A stretch of 64,000 nucleotides of DNA from positions 62,001 through 126,000 of the forward strand of contig NZ_JMQI01000077.1 in assembly GCF_000695625.1 (NCBI RefSeq), given 5' to 3'. The position numbers and the translations under genes are program-made. Positions 44,728 through 53,991 of this stretch are shown here, in pieces. The notes under the pieces are model-generated. The model saw only the letters and a program-made list of their open reading frames with translations, was not told where the DNA came from and did not search any database. This DNA comes from Amycolatopsis rifamycinica (GTDB taxonomy: Bacteria; Actinomycetota; Actinomycetes; Mycobacteriales; Pseudonocardiaceae). Numbering within the stretch: position 1 is the stretch's first letter; each line of letters opens with the position of its first letter.

Positions 44728-46590
44728 GTGCCTGAACCCGGTGCCGCGTCGGGGCTACTGGACGTGGCGCGCCGGTGGGCGGCGACGTTGGCCGACACCA
44801 AAGGAGTAACCCTCCCCCCGGAGGAGCTCGAAGCGGTCCTGCTGGAGGTCGCGCAGGACGCGGTCGGCCAAGCGGGCTCGCAGCACGACGGCGCCCTGCT
44901 GCGGTTCACCGCGCTGTACGCCGCGTCCCCGATGGGCATCGCGCTGGCCGACCCCGATGGCGCCATCGTGGAGGCCAACCTCGCGCTCGGCCAGCTGCTC
45001 GGCTGCTCGCCGGACCGGTTGCGCGGCAAGCACATCACCGACCTCGGCTCGACCGACCACGACGTCTCCCGGCTCGCGGCGGGCCTGGCGCAGGTCCGCG
45101 CGGGACGCGACCGCTACCAGGAGCGGATGCTGCTCGACCACACCGAGGACGGGCAGCTCTGGACCGACGTGACGCTCGCCCGGCTGCCCGGCGACCGGCC
45201 CGGCTCGATCTACCCGGTGCTGATGGTGTCGGACGTCAACGAGCTGCACCTGCTCCGGGAGCAGCTGCTGCACCAGAACGTGCACGACCCGCTGACCGGG
45301 CTGCCGAACGCGTCGTCGTTCACCACCAAGCTGGAAGCCGCGCTCGGCGCCGGCGCGCGCGACGACATCGCGCTGGTCTACCTCGACGTCGACGGCTTCA
45401 AGGTGATCAACGACGGCCTCGGCGCCGGCGTCGGCGACCAGGTGCTGCGCGGGGTCGCGAACAAGCTGTCGGCGGTGTTCACCGGTCACCACGACGGGTT
45501 CGTCGCCCGGCTCTCCGGCGACGGCTTCGCGGTGCTGCTGCGGGGCGAGCTGACGGCGACCGAGGTCATCCGGCTGGTCGAGCGCGCCCTGGAGGACCTC
45601 AACGAGCCGATCTACCTGGGCGGCCACGGCATCGGCGTCAGCGCGAGCGCGGGCATCGTCGTGCGCGCGGCCGTCGAAGGCGGTGCGGCGGAACTGCTGC
45701 GGGCCGCGGAAATCGCGCTGCACCGGGCCAAGGAGGCCGGCAAGGCGCAGTGGATGCTGTTCGACCCGGAGCTGGACGCCCGCGACCGCGGCCGCTACCA
45801 GCTGGGTGCGGTGATCGCCGGCGCGCTGGAGAACGGCGAGTTCTCGCTGATCTACCAGCCGACGGTGAAGCTGGCCCGGCCGGACGAGCTCGCCGCCGTC
45901 AACGCCGGGCTGCGGTGGAACCACCCGGAGAAGGGCGAGCTCGGGTCCGAGGAGTTCTACCCGCTGGCCCAGACCACGGGCATGACGGTCCCGCTGGGCC
46001 GCTGGCTGCTCGCCGAGTCACTGGCGGCCACGGCCCGCTGGCGCGCCCGCCTGGGCGACGCGGCCCCGGACGTCTGCGTCCGGCTGCCGACCCGGCTGGC
46101 CATCGACCCGGACCTGGTGCTGCTGGTGAAGGAACAGCTGGACAAGCACGAGCTGCCGGCCCGGGCGCTGCGGCTGTGCACCGACCGCGGGTCGATGCTC
46201 GACCCGCGCGGCGAGGTCCTGGATTCGCTGGCGGTGCTGGCCGACCTGGGCGCGCAGCTGGTGCTGACGATCTCGGGATCGGCGGACCTGGAGTTTATCC
46301 CCCAGCACCGCCTCCCGGTGCGGCACGTGATCCTCTCGGGGCCGGTGGTCGACGCGCTGGACACCGACGAGCCGGCGGAGGCCGATCTGCGGCACCTGAC
46401 GCAGCTGATCACGCGGGCTCGTGAGCTGCACCTGCGGGTGGGCGCGGAGGGCGTCCGCACGCACGAGCAGGCGACCCGCTTGCGCCAGCTCGGGGTGGTG
46501 GCGGCCCGGGGCCCGTTCGTGGCGGATTCGGCGACGGGCGACGAGGTCGACGAGCTGATCGCGCGGCACCCGCGGCGGCAGGCGGGCTAG
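44728..46590 (+). CDS. PAS-GGDEF-EAL protein with degenerate catalytic motifs
   Basis: 620 aa from GTG 44728, which has GAGG at a proper distance; an in-frame ATG at 44713 would add 5 residues. PAS domain (LYAASPMGIALADPDGAIVEANLALGQLLG), GGDEF domain with HDPLTGLPN and YLDVDGFKVINDGLG but SGDGF in place of GGDEF, then an EAL domain whose EALLR reads NAGLR, with AEGVRT for AEGVET and no acidic DDFGTG motif. Neither synthesis nor hydrolysis of c-di-GMP should be possible; a ligand-binding effector role is more likely. It contrasts with the intact cyclase at 19669-20955. Confidence 0.9.
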   Translation: MPEPGAASGLLDVARRWAATLADTKGVTLPPEELEAVLLEVAQDAVGQAGSQHDGALLRFTALYAASPMGIALADPDGAIVEANLALGQLLGCSPDRLRGKHITDLGSTDHDVSRLAAGLAQVRAGRDRYQERMLLDHTEDGQLWTDVTLARLPGDRPGSIYPVLMVSDVNELHLLREQLLHQNVHDPLTGLPNASSFTTKLEAALGAGARDDIALVYLDVDGFKVINDGLGAGVGDQVLRGVANKLSAVFTGHHDGFVARLSGDGFAVLLRGELTATEVIRLVERALEDLNEPIYLGGHGIGVSASAGIVVRAAVEGGAAELLRAAEIALHRAKEAGKAQWMLFDPELDARDRGRYQLGAVIAGALENGEFSLIYQPTVKLARPDELAAVNAGLRWNHPEKGELGSEEFYPLAQTTGMTVPLGRWLLAESLAATARWRARLGDAAPDVCVRLPTRLAIDPDLVLLVKEQLDKHELPARALRLCTDRGSMLDPRGEVLDSLAVLADLGAQLVLTISGSADLEFIPQHRLPVRHVILSGPVVDALDTDEPAEADLRHLTQLITRARELHLRVGAEGVRTHEQATRLRQLGVVAARGPFVADSATGDEVDELIARHPRRQAG

Positions 46591-46670
46591 CGCGGCCGGA
46601 CCAAGCCGGTGTCCCGTCGGCTCCGAACACCCGGCAGGATGGGTTCTGCCGCCGACGAGAAGGGACGTCC

Positions 46671-47132
46671 ATGGACGCCGGAGACCTCGCCCCCGACTTC
46701 ACCCTGCCCGACGACCGGGGCCAGGAGCGCACGCTCTCGGACTTCCTGGCCACCGGGCCCGTGGTCCTGTTCTTCTACCCGGCCGCCATGACCAGCGGCT
46801 GCACCGCGGAGAGCTGCCACTTCCGCGACCTCGCGGCCGAGTTCGCGGCGGTCGGCGCGCACCGCGTCGGCATCAGCCCCGACGCCATCACCAAGCAGCG
46901 CGCGTTCGCCGAAGCCCACGGCTTCGACTACCCACTGCTGTCCGATGTGGAGGGTGCGGTCGCCAGGCGGTTCGGCGTGTGGCGGAAATTCGTGCCGCTG
47001 CACACCAAGCGCGCCACCTTCGTGATCGGCGAGGACCGGAAGGTCCTCGCGAAGATCAAGAGCGAGCTGAACTTCACCGTCCACGCCGACGAGGCGCTCA
47101 AGGTGCTGCGGGAGCGGAACAAGGTCTCCTAG
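46671..47132 (+). CDS. bcp: Thiol peroxidase of the Bcp/AhpC-TSA type
   Basis: 153 aa. Peroxidatic site PAAMTSGCTAESCHFRD has the Thr-x-x-Cys motif with a resolving Cys five residues later, as in 2-Cys Bcp enzymes. Fold elements LAPDFTLPDDRGQERTLSDF and VVLFFYP are standard. Detoxifies hydroperoxides in the cytoplasm with thiol reductants. Its last 4 bases overlap the convergent GNAT gene. Confidence 0.94.
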   Translation: MDAGDLAPDFTLPDDRGQERTLSDFLATGPVVLFFYPAAMTSGCTAESCHFRDLAAEFAAVGAHRVGISPDAITKQRAFAEAHGFDYPLLSDVEGAVARRFGVWRKFVPLHTKRATFVIGEDRKVLAKIKSELNFTVHADEALKVLRERNKVS

Positions 47133-47668
47133 CGCGGGGCGAGCCGCCACACGTGGTTGGTGCCCGTGCACGACGGCGCCAGCGGTTTCTCCGCCGGCTC
47201 CGTGCGCACCCGGGTGAACCCGAGGCGCGCGGGCACCGCTCCGCTGCGGACGTTCCGCTCGTCGTGCTTGATTTCGACGTACCCGGCGCCGAGGCGGAAC
47301 ACCTCCCCCGTCAGCAGCGCGACGGCCCGCGTCATCAAGCCGCGGCCGGTGAAACCGTGCGCGAGCCAGTAGCCGATCTCGACGCCGCCGTCGCGGGTCA
47401 TCACGCCGATGCCGCCGGCCAGGTCGGGGCCGGCCGAGAGCGCGAAGTCGTACGCTTCGCCGCTCTCCCAGTGCTTCGCGGTGCGCCGCAGGAACTCCGC
47501 CGAGTCGTCGTCGGTGTACCCGCCGGCGACCCAGATCAGGAACGGGCGCAGGTGCGCCAGTGACCCGCTGACGGCGGTCGTCAACCGGGTCCGGTCGCCG
47601 GGGTGCCAGCGGGTCAGCGTCAGGTCACCGTCGCGGTAGGTCTCGGCCGGGGCTTCCATGCGTTTCAT
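47129..47668 (-). CDS. GNAT N-acetyltransferase (RimJ/RimL-like)
   Basis: 179 aa. Acetyl-CoA-binding region ARLGF and VEIGYWLAHGFTGRGLMTRAVALLTGEVF, with GYVEIKHDERNVRSGAVPARLGFTRV typical of RimJ/RimL-type acetyltransferases of amino groups. Start at ATG 47668 or 47656-47659 (MEAP) cannot be distinguished. Substrate unknown. Confidence 0.88.
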   Translation of the reverse strand: MKRMEAPAETYRDGDLTLTRWHPGDRTRLTTAVSGSLAHLRPFLIWVAGGYTDDDSAEFLRRTAKHWESGEAYDFALSAGPDLAGGIGVMTRDGGVEIGYWLAHGFTGRGLMTRAVALLTGEVFRLGAGYVEIKHDERNVRSGAVPARLGFTRVRTEPAEKPLAPSCTGTNHVWRLAPR

Positions 47669-47697
47669 GGTGCCCCGGCCGGGACCCCCGCCGCGAA

Positions 47698-48906
47698 CTA
47701 ATTCACGATGACGCTGTCCGGCACCTCGGTGTCGTTCTTCAGCGCGTCGAACAGCTGCTTCGACTTGGCCTTGTCCCAGTTCTCCGCCGACCCGCTGGTC
47801 ACCGGCACCGTCGTGGTCACCACGCCGCCGGAGGAGATCCCGCGCATCGCGATCGCCAGGCCGGCGAGGTTGTGCACGTGGTCGCCCGAGTCCATGGTCA
47901 GCGCGTCCGGCGCCGAGGACAGCAGCGGGAAGAAGTCGAACGGGTTGAGCAGCGTGCCGGGGCTGGCGATCTGGCTGACCAGCGCGCCGATGAACTTGCG
48001 CTGGTTGGCGACGCGGTCGAGGTCCGAGCGCGGGGTCGCCGCACTGTGGCGCATCCGGACGAAGCCCAGCGCCTCACGGCCGTCCAGCGTCTGCGGGCAG
48101 CCCGCCTTGATGGTGATCCCGGTCATCGTGTCGTTCATGTCCTGGTCGATGCACATCTCGACGCCGCCGATCGCGTCGACGATCTTGGCGAACCCGCCGA
48201 AGCCGATCTCCGCGTAGTGGTCGATGTGCAGGCCCGTGGCGCCTTCGACGGTCTGCGCCAGCAGCTTCGGGCCGCCGAGGGAGAACGCCGCGTTGATCTT
48301 GTTCTTGCCGTGGCCGGGGATCGACACCTGCGAGTCGCGCGGCAGCGACAGCAGCGTCGGCTTGGTGCCGTTGTCCGGCAGGTGCGCGACCATGATCGTG
48401 TCGGTGCGCTGCCCGCCGCCCGCCGCGGCGACGTCGCCGGTGGCGAGCCGCTCCTCGTCCGCCGCGGTCAGGCCTTCGCGGCTGTCCGAGCCGACGATCA
48501 GCCAGTTGGTGCCGGACGCGGCCACCGGGCGGCCGGAGTAGTCGGCCAGCGCGTCGACGCGCTTGATCGAGAACTCGAGGTAGACCCAGATGCCGGCCAG
48601 GAACACGACGAACACCAGCACCAGGGCGCCCAGGACCTTGCCGACGCTCCAGCGGCGCCGGCGTGGCGGCCGGGACGGCGGGTAGCCGTCCCCGGCCGGG
48701 CGGCGGGGCGGGTCCTGCCGCGGCGGCGGCGGGGCGTACTCGGGCTCGCGGGTGCCCATCGGGCGGGTGCGCTCGTCGTACGGGCTGCGGCCCCGCCCGG
48801 GCAGCGGCATCATCTGCGCGCGCTGGTGGTCCCGGGAACGGCCGGCGGGCGGCCGGGGCGGCGGCATCCGGCGTCCGCCGTCGTCGCCACGGTAGGTCAT
48901 CACCAT
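47698..48906 (-). CDS. LytR-CpsA-Psr (LCP) cell-wall ligase
   Basis: 402 aa from ATG 48906; four clustered ATG/GTG codons make the exact start uncertain. Pro/Arg-rich cytosolic N-terminus, one membrane helix (VGKVLGALVLVFVVFLAGIWVYLEF), then the LCP domain: NWLIVGSDSREG, GGQRTDTIMVAHLPDNG, LLSLPRDSQVSIPGHGKNKINAAFSLGGPKLLAQTVE with the pyrophosphate-binding Arg and Asp residues. LCP enzymes link wall polymers (arabinogalactan or teichoic-type) to peptidoglycan. It is followed by a CFA synthase-like gene on the same strand. Confidence 0.93.
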   Translation of the reverse strand: MVMTYRGDDGGRRMPPPRPPAGRSRDHQRAQMMPLPGRGRSPYDERTRPMGTREPEYAPPPPRQDPPRRPAGDGYPPSRPPRRRRWSVGKVLGALVLVFVVFLAGIWVYLEFSIKRVDALADYSGRPVAASGTNWLIVGSDSREGLTAADEERLATGDVAAAGGGQRTDTIMVAHLPDNGTKPTLLSLPRDSQVSIPGHGKNKINAAFSLGGPKLLAQTVEGATGLHIDHYAEIGFGGFAKIVDAIGGVEMCIDQDMNDTMTGITIKAGCPQTLDGREALGFVRMRHSAATPRSDLDRVANQRKFIGALVSQIASPGTLLNPFDFFPLLSSAPDALTMDSGDHVHNLAGLAIAMRGISSGGVVTTTVPVTSGSAENWDKAKSKQLFDALKNDTEVPDSVIVN

Positions 48907-49001
48907 CACCCAATCCCGATCCGGACAAACTGTCGTCGTCAGTACACCGCACGTCCTCGGAAGGAGGACGCCCGGCACCGGGGTCGGGTTGCGGCGATCG
49001 G

Positions 49002-50255
49002 CTACCGGCCGGTCGCCTCGTAGCCGAACTGGTGGACCTTGAGGTACCCGGACCGGAACCCGGCCTCGGAATAGGCCAGGTAGAACTCCCACATCCGGCG
49101 GAAGACGTCGTCGAACCCGAACCCGGCGATGTCGGCCCAGCGGTGCAGGAACCGTTCGCGCCACCACCGTAGCGTGCGCGCGTAGTCCTGGCCGAACTCG
49201 CGCATCCCGGCCAGCCTGAGCCGGGTGTTCGCCTTGACGCCCTCCTCGATCGACCGCACCGACGGGATGAGGCCGCCCGGGAAGATGTACTTGTGGACCC
49301 AGCCGTAGGCTCGGGACGCCGCCATCATCCGGTCGTGGTCCATGGTGATGGCCTGCAGCCCGAACCGCCCGCCGGGGCGCAGGCGCTCGCCGATCACCCG
49401 GTAGAACTCCGGCCAGTAGGACGCGCCGACGGCCTCGATCATCTCGACGCTGACCACGGCGTCGTACCGGCCGCTCGACTCGCGGTAGTCGCACAGCTTC
49501 ACTTCGACGCGGTCGGAGAACCCGGCCGCCGCGATGCGCTCGGTGGCCAGCGCGCGCTGCTCCTCCGAGATGGTCAGCGACGTCACGTGCGCGCCGCGGG
49601 CCGCGGCGCGGATGGCGAGTTCGCCCCAGCCGGTCCCGATTTCGAGGACCTCGCTGCCGTCGCGGACGCCGGCGTAGTCGAGCACGCTGTCGATCTTGCG
49701 GTGCTGCGCGGCGGTGAGGTCGTCGCCCGGGGCGAACAGCGCGGCGGAGTACGTCATCGACTCGTCGAGGAAAGCCCCGAACAGGTCGTTGGACAGGTCG
49801 TAGTGCCGGTGGATGTTGGCCCGCGCGCCCTCGAGGGTGTTCTCCTCCGACGGCGGCTGCGTCCGCTCGGCGAGCCGGCGGAACTTCTGCAGCACCGGCG
49901 GGACGAGCGTGCCCATCCGCTCGGCGAACGGGGTCAGCACCTCGGCCAGGTCGGAGGCGGTCCAGTCGCCGGCCATGTAGGACTCGCCGAAACCGATCTT
50001 GGCGTCGACGCCGAGGCGGTGGAAGAACGCCTCGGGCCGCAGGATCCGCAGTTCGGGCGCTTCCGGACCGCCGGCGCCGAGCACGGTGCCGTCCGGCAGC
50101 GTCACCCGGACGTCGAGCGGGCGGACCGCGCGGCGGAACAGCGCGGCGGCGATCCGCGCCCGCAGCGCGGAGTGCGGCGGGGTGGCCAGGCCCGGCCACC
50201 GGGTGCCGTCCGGGACGTCCCGGGCCGACGCCCGGTCAACGCTCGAAGTGGTCAC
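49002..50255 (-). CDS. Cyclopropane-fatty-acyl-phospholipid synthase family methyltransferase
   Basis: 417 aa from GTG 50255 with GGAGGGAG upstream. The SAM-binding motif I is VLEIGTGWGELAIRAA, with GARANIHRHYDLSNDLFGAFLDESMTYSAALF (CFA-specific) and GLQAITMDHDR, VHKYIFPGGLIPS. It should modify unsaturated membrane fatty acids using SAM (cyclopropanation or methylation). Longer open frame at the 5' side is rejected because of the strong ribosome site. Confidence 0.93.
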   Translation of the reverse strand: MTTSSVDRASARDVPDGTRWPGLATPPHSALRARIAAALFRRAVRPLDVRVTLPDGTVLGAGGPEAPELRILRPEAFFHRLGVDAKIGFGESYMAGDWTASDLAEVLTPFAERMGTLVPPVLQKFRRLAERTQPPSEENTLEGARANIHRHYDLSNDLFGAFLDESMTYSAALFAPGDDLTAAQHRKIDSVLDYAGVRDGSEVLEIGTGWGELAIRAAARGAHVTSLTISEEQRALATERIAAAGFSDRVEVKLCDYRESSGRYDAVVSVEMIEAVGASYWPEFYRVIGERLRPGGRFGLQAITMDHDRMMAASRAYGWVHKYIFPGGLIPSVRSIEEGVKANTRLRLAGMREFGQDYARTLRWWRERFLHRWADIAGFGFDDVFRRMWEFYLAYSEAGFRSGYLKVHQFGYEATGR

Positions 50256-50351
50256 GGGTACTCCCTCCGGCCGGCCAGGTTCGCCGGTGATCGATCCTAG
50301 TCGCCGCACCCCCGCGGCGCGTGTCGCCGAATGCCCTGTTCGGGGCATGTT

Positions 50352-51044
50352 TCACACCGGTATCCGCAGGCGTTCGGGCCCGGTGACGGCCCACGCCCCG
50401 CGGAGGGTCCCGCCGTCGTCGCCGGCGAGCAGGTCCAGGGTGAACGCCACGGTCAGCCGGGTCCAGACCCGGGCGCGGCGCAGCATCGCGTGGCCCTCGT
50501 TGCCGATTTCGAACCGGGCGACGCGGGCGGCGACACCGGCGGCCCGCTCGGCGAAGGCGTGGGATTCCGCCGGGCTCGTCATCCGGTCGCGGGTGCCGTG
50601 CACGATGAGCACCGAGCGGCCGGCGACGGCCTCGACCGGCTCGCCCCGCGGCGTCCACGGCGCCAGGGCGCAGACCCCGCGCACGGCCGGGTCGTCGGCC
50701 ACGCGCAGCGCGACCCGTGCCCCCATCGAGTGACCGACCAGCACGACCGGCAGGCCGGGGTGGTCGGCGCGGATGCGCTCGAGCGCCCAGCGGGCGTCGT
50801 CGACGGGGTCTTCGGCGGGCGCGTTCCAGCCATAACGGCGGTTGCGCAGCAGCCGCACTTCAACGCCGTGACCGCGGCCGGCCCGGTGCAGGGCGCGCGC
50901 GATGGGCACCATCCGCACATGGGCGAGCTTCCAGGGCGGCACGCCGCCGGTCCCCCGCTCCGCGCCGCCGTGCAGCACGAGCACGACCGCCCGGGTCCGC
51001 CCCCGCGCCCGCCACACGGACACCGCCGGTTCTGCTTCGGCCAC
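50352..51044 (-). CDS. Alpha/beta hydrolase
   Basis: 230 aa from GTG 51044, preceded by AGGAGG. Alpha/beta fold: AVVLVLHGGAE (oxyanion strand), VVLVGHSMGARVAL (nucleophile elbow GHSMG with Ser), and a C-terminal His in FEIGNEGHAMLRR. Catalytic Asp probably in VLIVHGTRDRMTSP. Substrate not evident. Confidence 0.9.
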   Translation of the reverse strand: MAEAEPAVSVWRARGRTRAVVLVLHGGAERGTGGVPPWKLAHVRMVPIARALHRAGRGHGVEVRLLRNRRYGWNAPAEDPVDDARWALERIRADHPGLPVVLVGHSMGARVALRVADDPAVRGVCALAPWTPRGEPVEAVAGRSVLIVHGTRDRMTSPAESHAFAERAAGVAARVARFEIGNEGHAMLRRARVWTRLTVAFTLDLLAGDDGGTLRGAWAVTGPERLRIPV

Positions 51045-51164
51045 CCGCGTCCTCCTGTTCCCCCGCATCCGGGTCAACCTCGGTCCCCCACCCGGCTATT
51101 CCACCGTGCGAAGTGGTCCGCACGGTAGATTCGGCGCCCGGTTCCCGACGGAAGGGTGGGTGTG

Positions 51165-51890
51165 GTGAGCGCCACGGAGATCGCAGGCAGCGTCGCCGAG
51201 CAGCTGGCGGACGTCGAACAGGCCAACGCCGAAGCGGTGCGCGCCGCGGCGGACCTGGTGCTGGGGGTGATCCGGGCCGACGCGCTGGTCTACACCGCGG
51301 GGGCCGGGCACTCGCTGGCCGCGGTCGCCGAGACGTTCTACCGGGCCGGCGGGCTGGCGTGCGTCTACCCGCTGTACCACCCGGAGCTGCTGCCGCTGCA
51401 CGGCGCGGTGTCGAGCACGCGGACCGAGCGGCGCAGCGGCCTGGCCGCGGAGGTGCTGGCCGAGCGCGCGCCGGGCCCGGACGACGTGCTGGTGGTGTTC
51501 TCGACCTCCGGCGTCAACCCGTACCCGGTCGAGCTGTGCATCGAGGCGCGCAAGCGGGGCGCGGCGGTGATCGCGGTGACGTCGCGGGCGTGCGTGGCGG
51601 CGGCGCCGCGGCGGTCGTCGAGCACGCTGGTCGAGCAGGGCACCGTGGTGCTGGACTCGCTGGTCGTCCCCGGCGACGCGAGCTACCCGGCGGACGCCCC
51701 GCGCACCGCGCCGCTGTCCACCGTGGTCAACGCGTTCCTGTGGAACCTGGTGCTCGCCCAGGTCTACGACCGCGGGACGGCCGAGGGCCTCGACGTCCCC
51801 CTGTGGCGGAGCTCCAATGTGGAGGGTGGCGACGAGGCGAACGCCGCACTGCTGGCGAAGTACGGCGAAATCGTTCCCCGGCTGCGGTAG
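51165..51890 (+). CDS. SIS (sugar isomerase) domain protein
   Basis: 241 aa from GTG 51165 (other GTGs lie just upstream). A phosphosugar-binding SIS fold: LVYTAGAGHSLAAVAETFYRAGGLACVYPLYHPELLPLHG and DVLVVFSTSGVNPYPVELCIEARKRGAAVIAVTSR with Ser/Thr of the phosphate loop. The family (UPF0309-like) acts on or senses amino-sugar phosphates. It ends just before the convergent repeat array. Confidence 0.88.
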   Translation: MSATEIAGSVAEQLADVEQANAEAVRAAADLVLGVIRADALVYTAGAGHSLAAVAETFYRAGGLACVYPLYHPELLPLHGAVSSTRTERRSGLAAEVLAERAPGPDDVLVVFSTSGVNPYPVELCIEARKRGAAVIAVTSRACVAAAPRRSSSTLVEQGTVVLDSLVVPGDASYPADAPRTAPLSTVVNAFLWNLVLAQVYDRGTAEGLDVPLWRSSNVEGGDEANAALLAKYGEIVPRLR

Positions 51891-51896
51891 TGCCCG

Positions 51897-52028
51897 GCAC
51901 GCGTGATCAGAAGGGACACACGCGTGACCGGAGGGGACACTCGCGTGACTGGGCGGGCATCACGCCGATGCCCGCCCGATCACGCGTGATGCCTCCCCAG
52001 TCACGCGTGATGCCTGCCTGATCACGCG
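51897..52028. repeat. Array of TCACGCGTGA-type repeats forming a long imperfect inverted repeat
   Basis: Units of about 20-21 bases carrying ACGCGTGAYY recur on the left side (CACGCGTGATCAG, ACACGCGTGACCGG, ACTCGCGTGACTGG) and inverted on the right (GATCACGCGTGATGCC, AGTCACGCGTGATGCC, TGATCACGCG). The GGGCGGGCATCACGC and ATGCCCGCCC segments form the centre. The two halves pair over about 60 bases, overlapping the stop codon of the downstream ABC gene. It lies between convergent genes and likely terminates transcription from both sides. Confidence 0.75.
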
Positions 52029-53893
52029 ACGGCGGGTTCCTGGTCGGCGAACTGGGTCGCGTGGAGGGTGGCGTAGCGGCCGTTGCGGGCCAGGAGTTCG
52101 TCGTGGGTTCCGCGCTCGACGATCTCGCCGTGTTCCAGGACCAGGATCTGGTCGGCCGCGCGGACCGTCGAGAGGCGGTGGGCGATGACCAGGGCCGTGC
52201 GGCCGGCCAGGGCGTGGGTCAGGGCCTCGCCGACGGCGGCTTCGGACTCCGAGTCCAGGTGGGCGGTCGCCTCGTCGAGGATCACGACCTTCGGCTGGGC
52301 CAGCAGGAGACGCGCGATCGTGAGCCGCTGGCGTTCGCCGCCGGAGAGGCGGTAGCCGCGTTCGCCGACCGTCGTGTCGAGGCCGTCCGGCAGGGAACGC
52401 ACCAGGTCACCGAGCCGGGCCCGGTCCAGGGCGGCCCAGATCTCGTCGTCGGTGACGCCGGGCCGCGCGTACGCCAGGTTGGCGCGGATCGTGTCGTGGA
52501 AGAGGTGCCCGTCCTGCGTCACAACGCCGACGGTCTCCCGCAGCGAAGCGAAAGTCAGGTCCCGGACGTCCACATCGGACAGCCGCACCGCGCCGGAGTC
52601 GACGTCGTAGAGCCGCGGCAGCAGGGACGCGATCGTCGACTTCCCCGCCCCCGAGGACCCGACCAGCGCGACCATCTGCCCCGGCTCGGCGCGGAACGAG
52701 ATCCCGTGCAGCACCTCTTCCCCACCGCGGTGGTCGAGCGTGGCCACGTCCTCCAGCGAAGCCAGCGAGTACTTGTCCGCCGCCGGGTAGCCGAAGCGGA
52801 CGTCGGAGAACTCGACCGAGACGCCACCCGGCGAAGACAACGTCCGCGCGTCCGGCTTCTCCTGGATCATCGGCTCCAGGTCGAGCACCTCGAAGACCCG
52901 CTCGAAGGAGACCAGCGCCGTCATGACGTCGACGCGGACGTTGGCCAGCGCGGTCAGCGGCGCGTAGAGCCGGGTCAGCAGCAGGGCCAGCGCGACGACG
53001 GTGCCCGGCGCGAGCTTGCCGGTCAGCGCGAGGTAACCGCCGAGGCCGTAGACGAGCGCTTGCGCCAGCGCCGAAACCAGGGTCAGGCTGGTCATGAACC
53101 AGCGGGTCAGCATCGCGGTCCGGACCCCGATGTCCCGCACGCGCCCGGCCCGCACCCCGAAGTCGTCCGCCTCCTGGACCGGACGGCCGAAGAGCTTCAC
53201 CAGCGTCGCGCCCGGCGCGGAGAACCGCTCGGTCATCTGGGTGGTCATCCCGGCGTTGAGGTTGGCGGCTTCCCGCTGCAGCCCGGCCATCCGGCGGCCC
53301 AGCCGGCGCGCGGGGACGACGAAGATCGGCAGCAGCACCAGCGCGAGCAGGGTGACCTGCCAGGACAGCGTGAGCATGACGGCCAGCGACAGCGCCAGCT
53401 GGATGACGTTGGTGACCAGCCCGGACAGCGTCGCGGTGAACGTCCGCTGCGCGCCGATGACGTCGTTGTTGAGCCGCGAAACCAGCGCGCCGGTGCGGGT
53501 GCGGGTGAAGAAGGCGATCGGCATGCGCTGCACGTGCTCGAAGACCGCGCGGCGCAGGTCGTAGATGATGCCTTCCCCGATGCGCGCCGACTGCCACCGC
53601 TCGATCAGGCCGAACCCGGCGTCGGCGACGGCCAGCGCGGCGATCACCACGGCGAGCCAGACGACCGCGGTGACGTCGTGGCCGCCGACGATCGCGTCGA
53701 CCACCTTGCCCGCCAGCACGGGCGTCGACACGGCGAGGACGGCCGAAACGACGGTCAGCACCAGGAAAGCCAGCAGGCGCCGCCAGTGCGGCCGGGCGAA
53801 GCGCGCGACGCGGTTGAGCGTGCCGCGGGTGAGCGCCTTCGGCGTGTCGCCGGCGCGCATCGCCGAACTCCACAGCCCCCACATGTTGTCCAC
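52022..53893 (-). CDS. ABC transporter, fused permease-ATPase (exporter type)
   Basis: 623 aa. Six N-terminal helices (RRLLAFLVLTVVSAVLAVSTPVLAG and others) and an ATPase domain with Walker A VGSSGAGKST, Q-loop TQDGHLFHDTIRANL, signature YRLSGGERQR, Walker B VVILDEATAHLD and H-loop AHRLSTV. A half-transporter expected to work as a dimer and export lipids, peptides or drugs. A MarR gene lies 98 bases upstream on the same strand, hinting at a drug-responsive unit. Confidence 0.95.
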   Translation of the reverse strand: MDNMWGLWSSAMRAGDTPKALTRGTLNRVARFARPHWRRLLAFLVLTVVSAVLAVSTPVLAGKVVDAIVGGHDVTAVVWLAVVIAALAVADAGFGLIERWQSARIGEGIIYDLRRAVFEHVQRMPIAFFTRTRTGALVSRLNNDVIGAQRTFTATLSGLVTNVIQLALSLAVMLTLSWQVTLLALVLLPIFVVPARRLGRRMAGLQREAANLNAGMTTQMTERFSAPGATLVKLFGRPVQEADDFGVRAGRVRDIGVRTAMLTRWFMTSLTLVSALAQALVYGLGGYLALTGKLAPGTVVALALLLTRLYAPLTALANVRVDVMTALVSFERVFEVLDLEPMIQEKPDARTLSSPGGVSVEFSDVRFGYPAADKYSLASLEDVATLDHRGGEEVLHGISFRAEPGQMVALVGSSGAGKSTIASLLPRLYDVDSGAVRLSDVDVRDLTFASLRETVGVVTQDGHLFHDTIRANLAYARPGVTDDEIWAALDRARLGDLVRSLPDGLDTTVGERGYRLSGGERQRLTIARLLLAQPKVVILDEATAHLDSESEAAVGEALTHALAGRTALVIAHRLSTVRAADQILVLEHGEIVERGTHDELLARNGRYATLHATQFADQEPAVA

Positions 53894-53912
53894 GGGAAAC
53901 CCCCAGGATCAG

Positions 53913-53936
53913 AAACCTCTACATTGGCTGAGGTTT
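53913..53936. promoter_or_regulatory. AAACCTC-N10-GAGGTTT inverted repeat
   Basis: Perfect 7-bp dyad in the 98-base gap upstream of the ABC exporter GTG and downstream of the MarR gene. Candidate MarR-type operator for the exporter. Confidence 0.5.
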
Positions 53937-53991
53937 TCGCCGGATATGACCTGGACAACGCCCTCGTTGCCCGTTTGCTTCCCCAGGTCGT

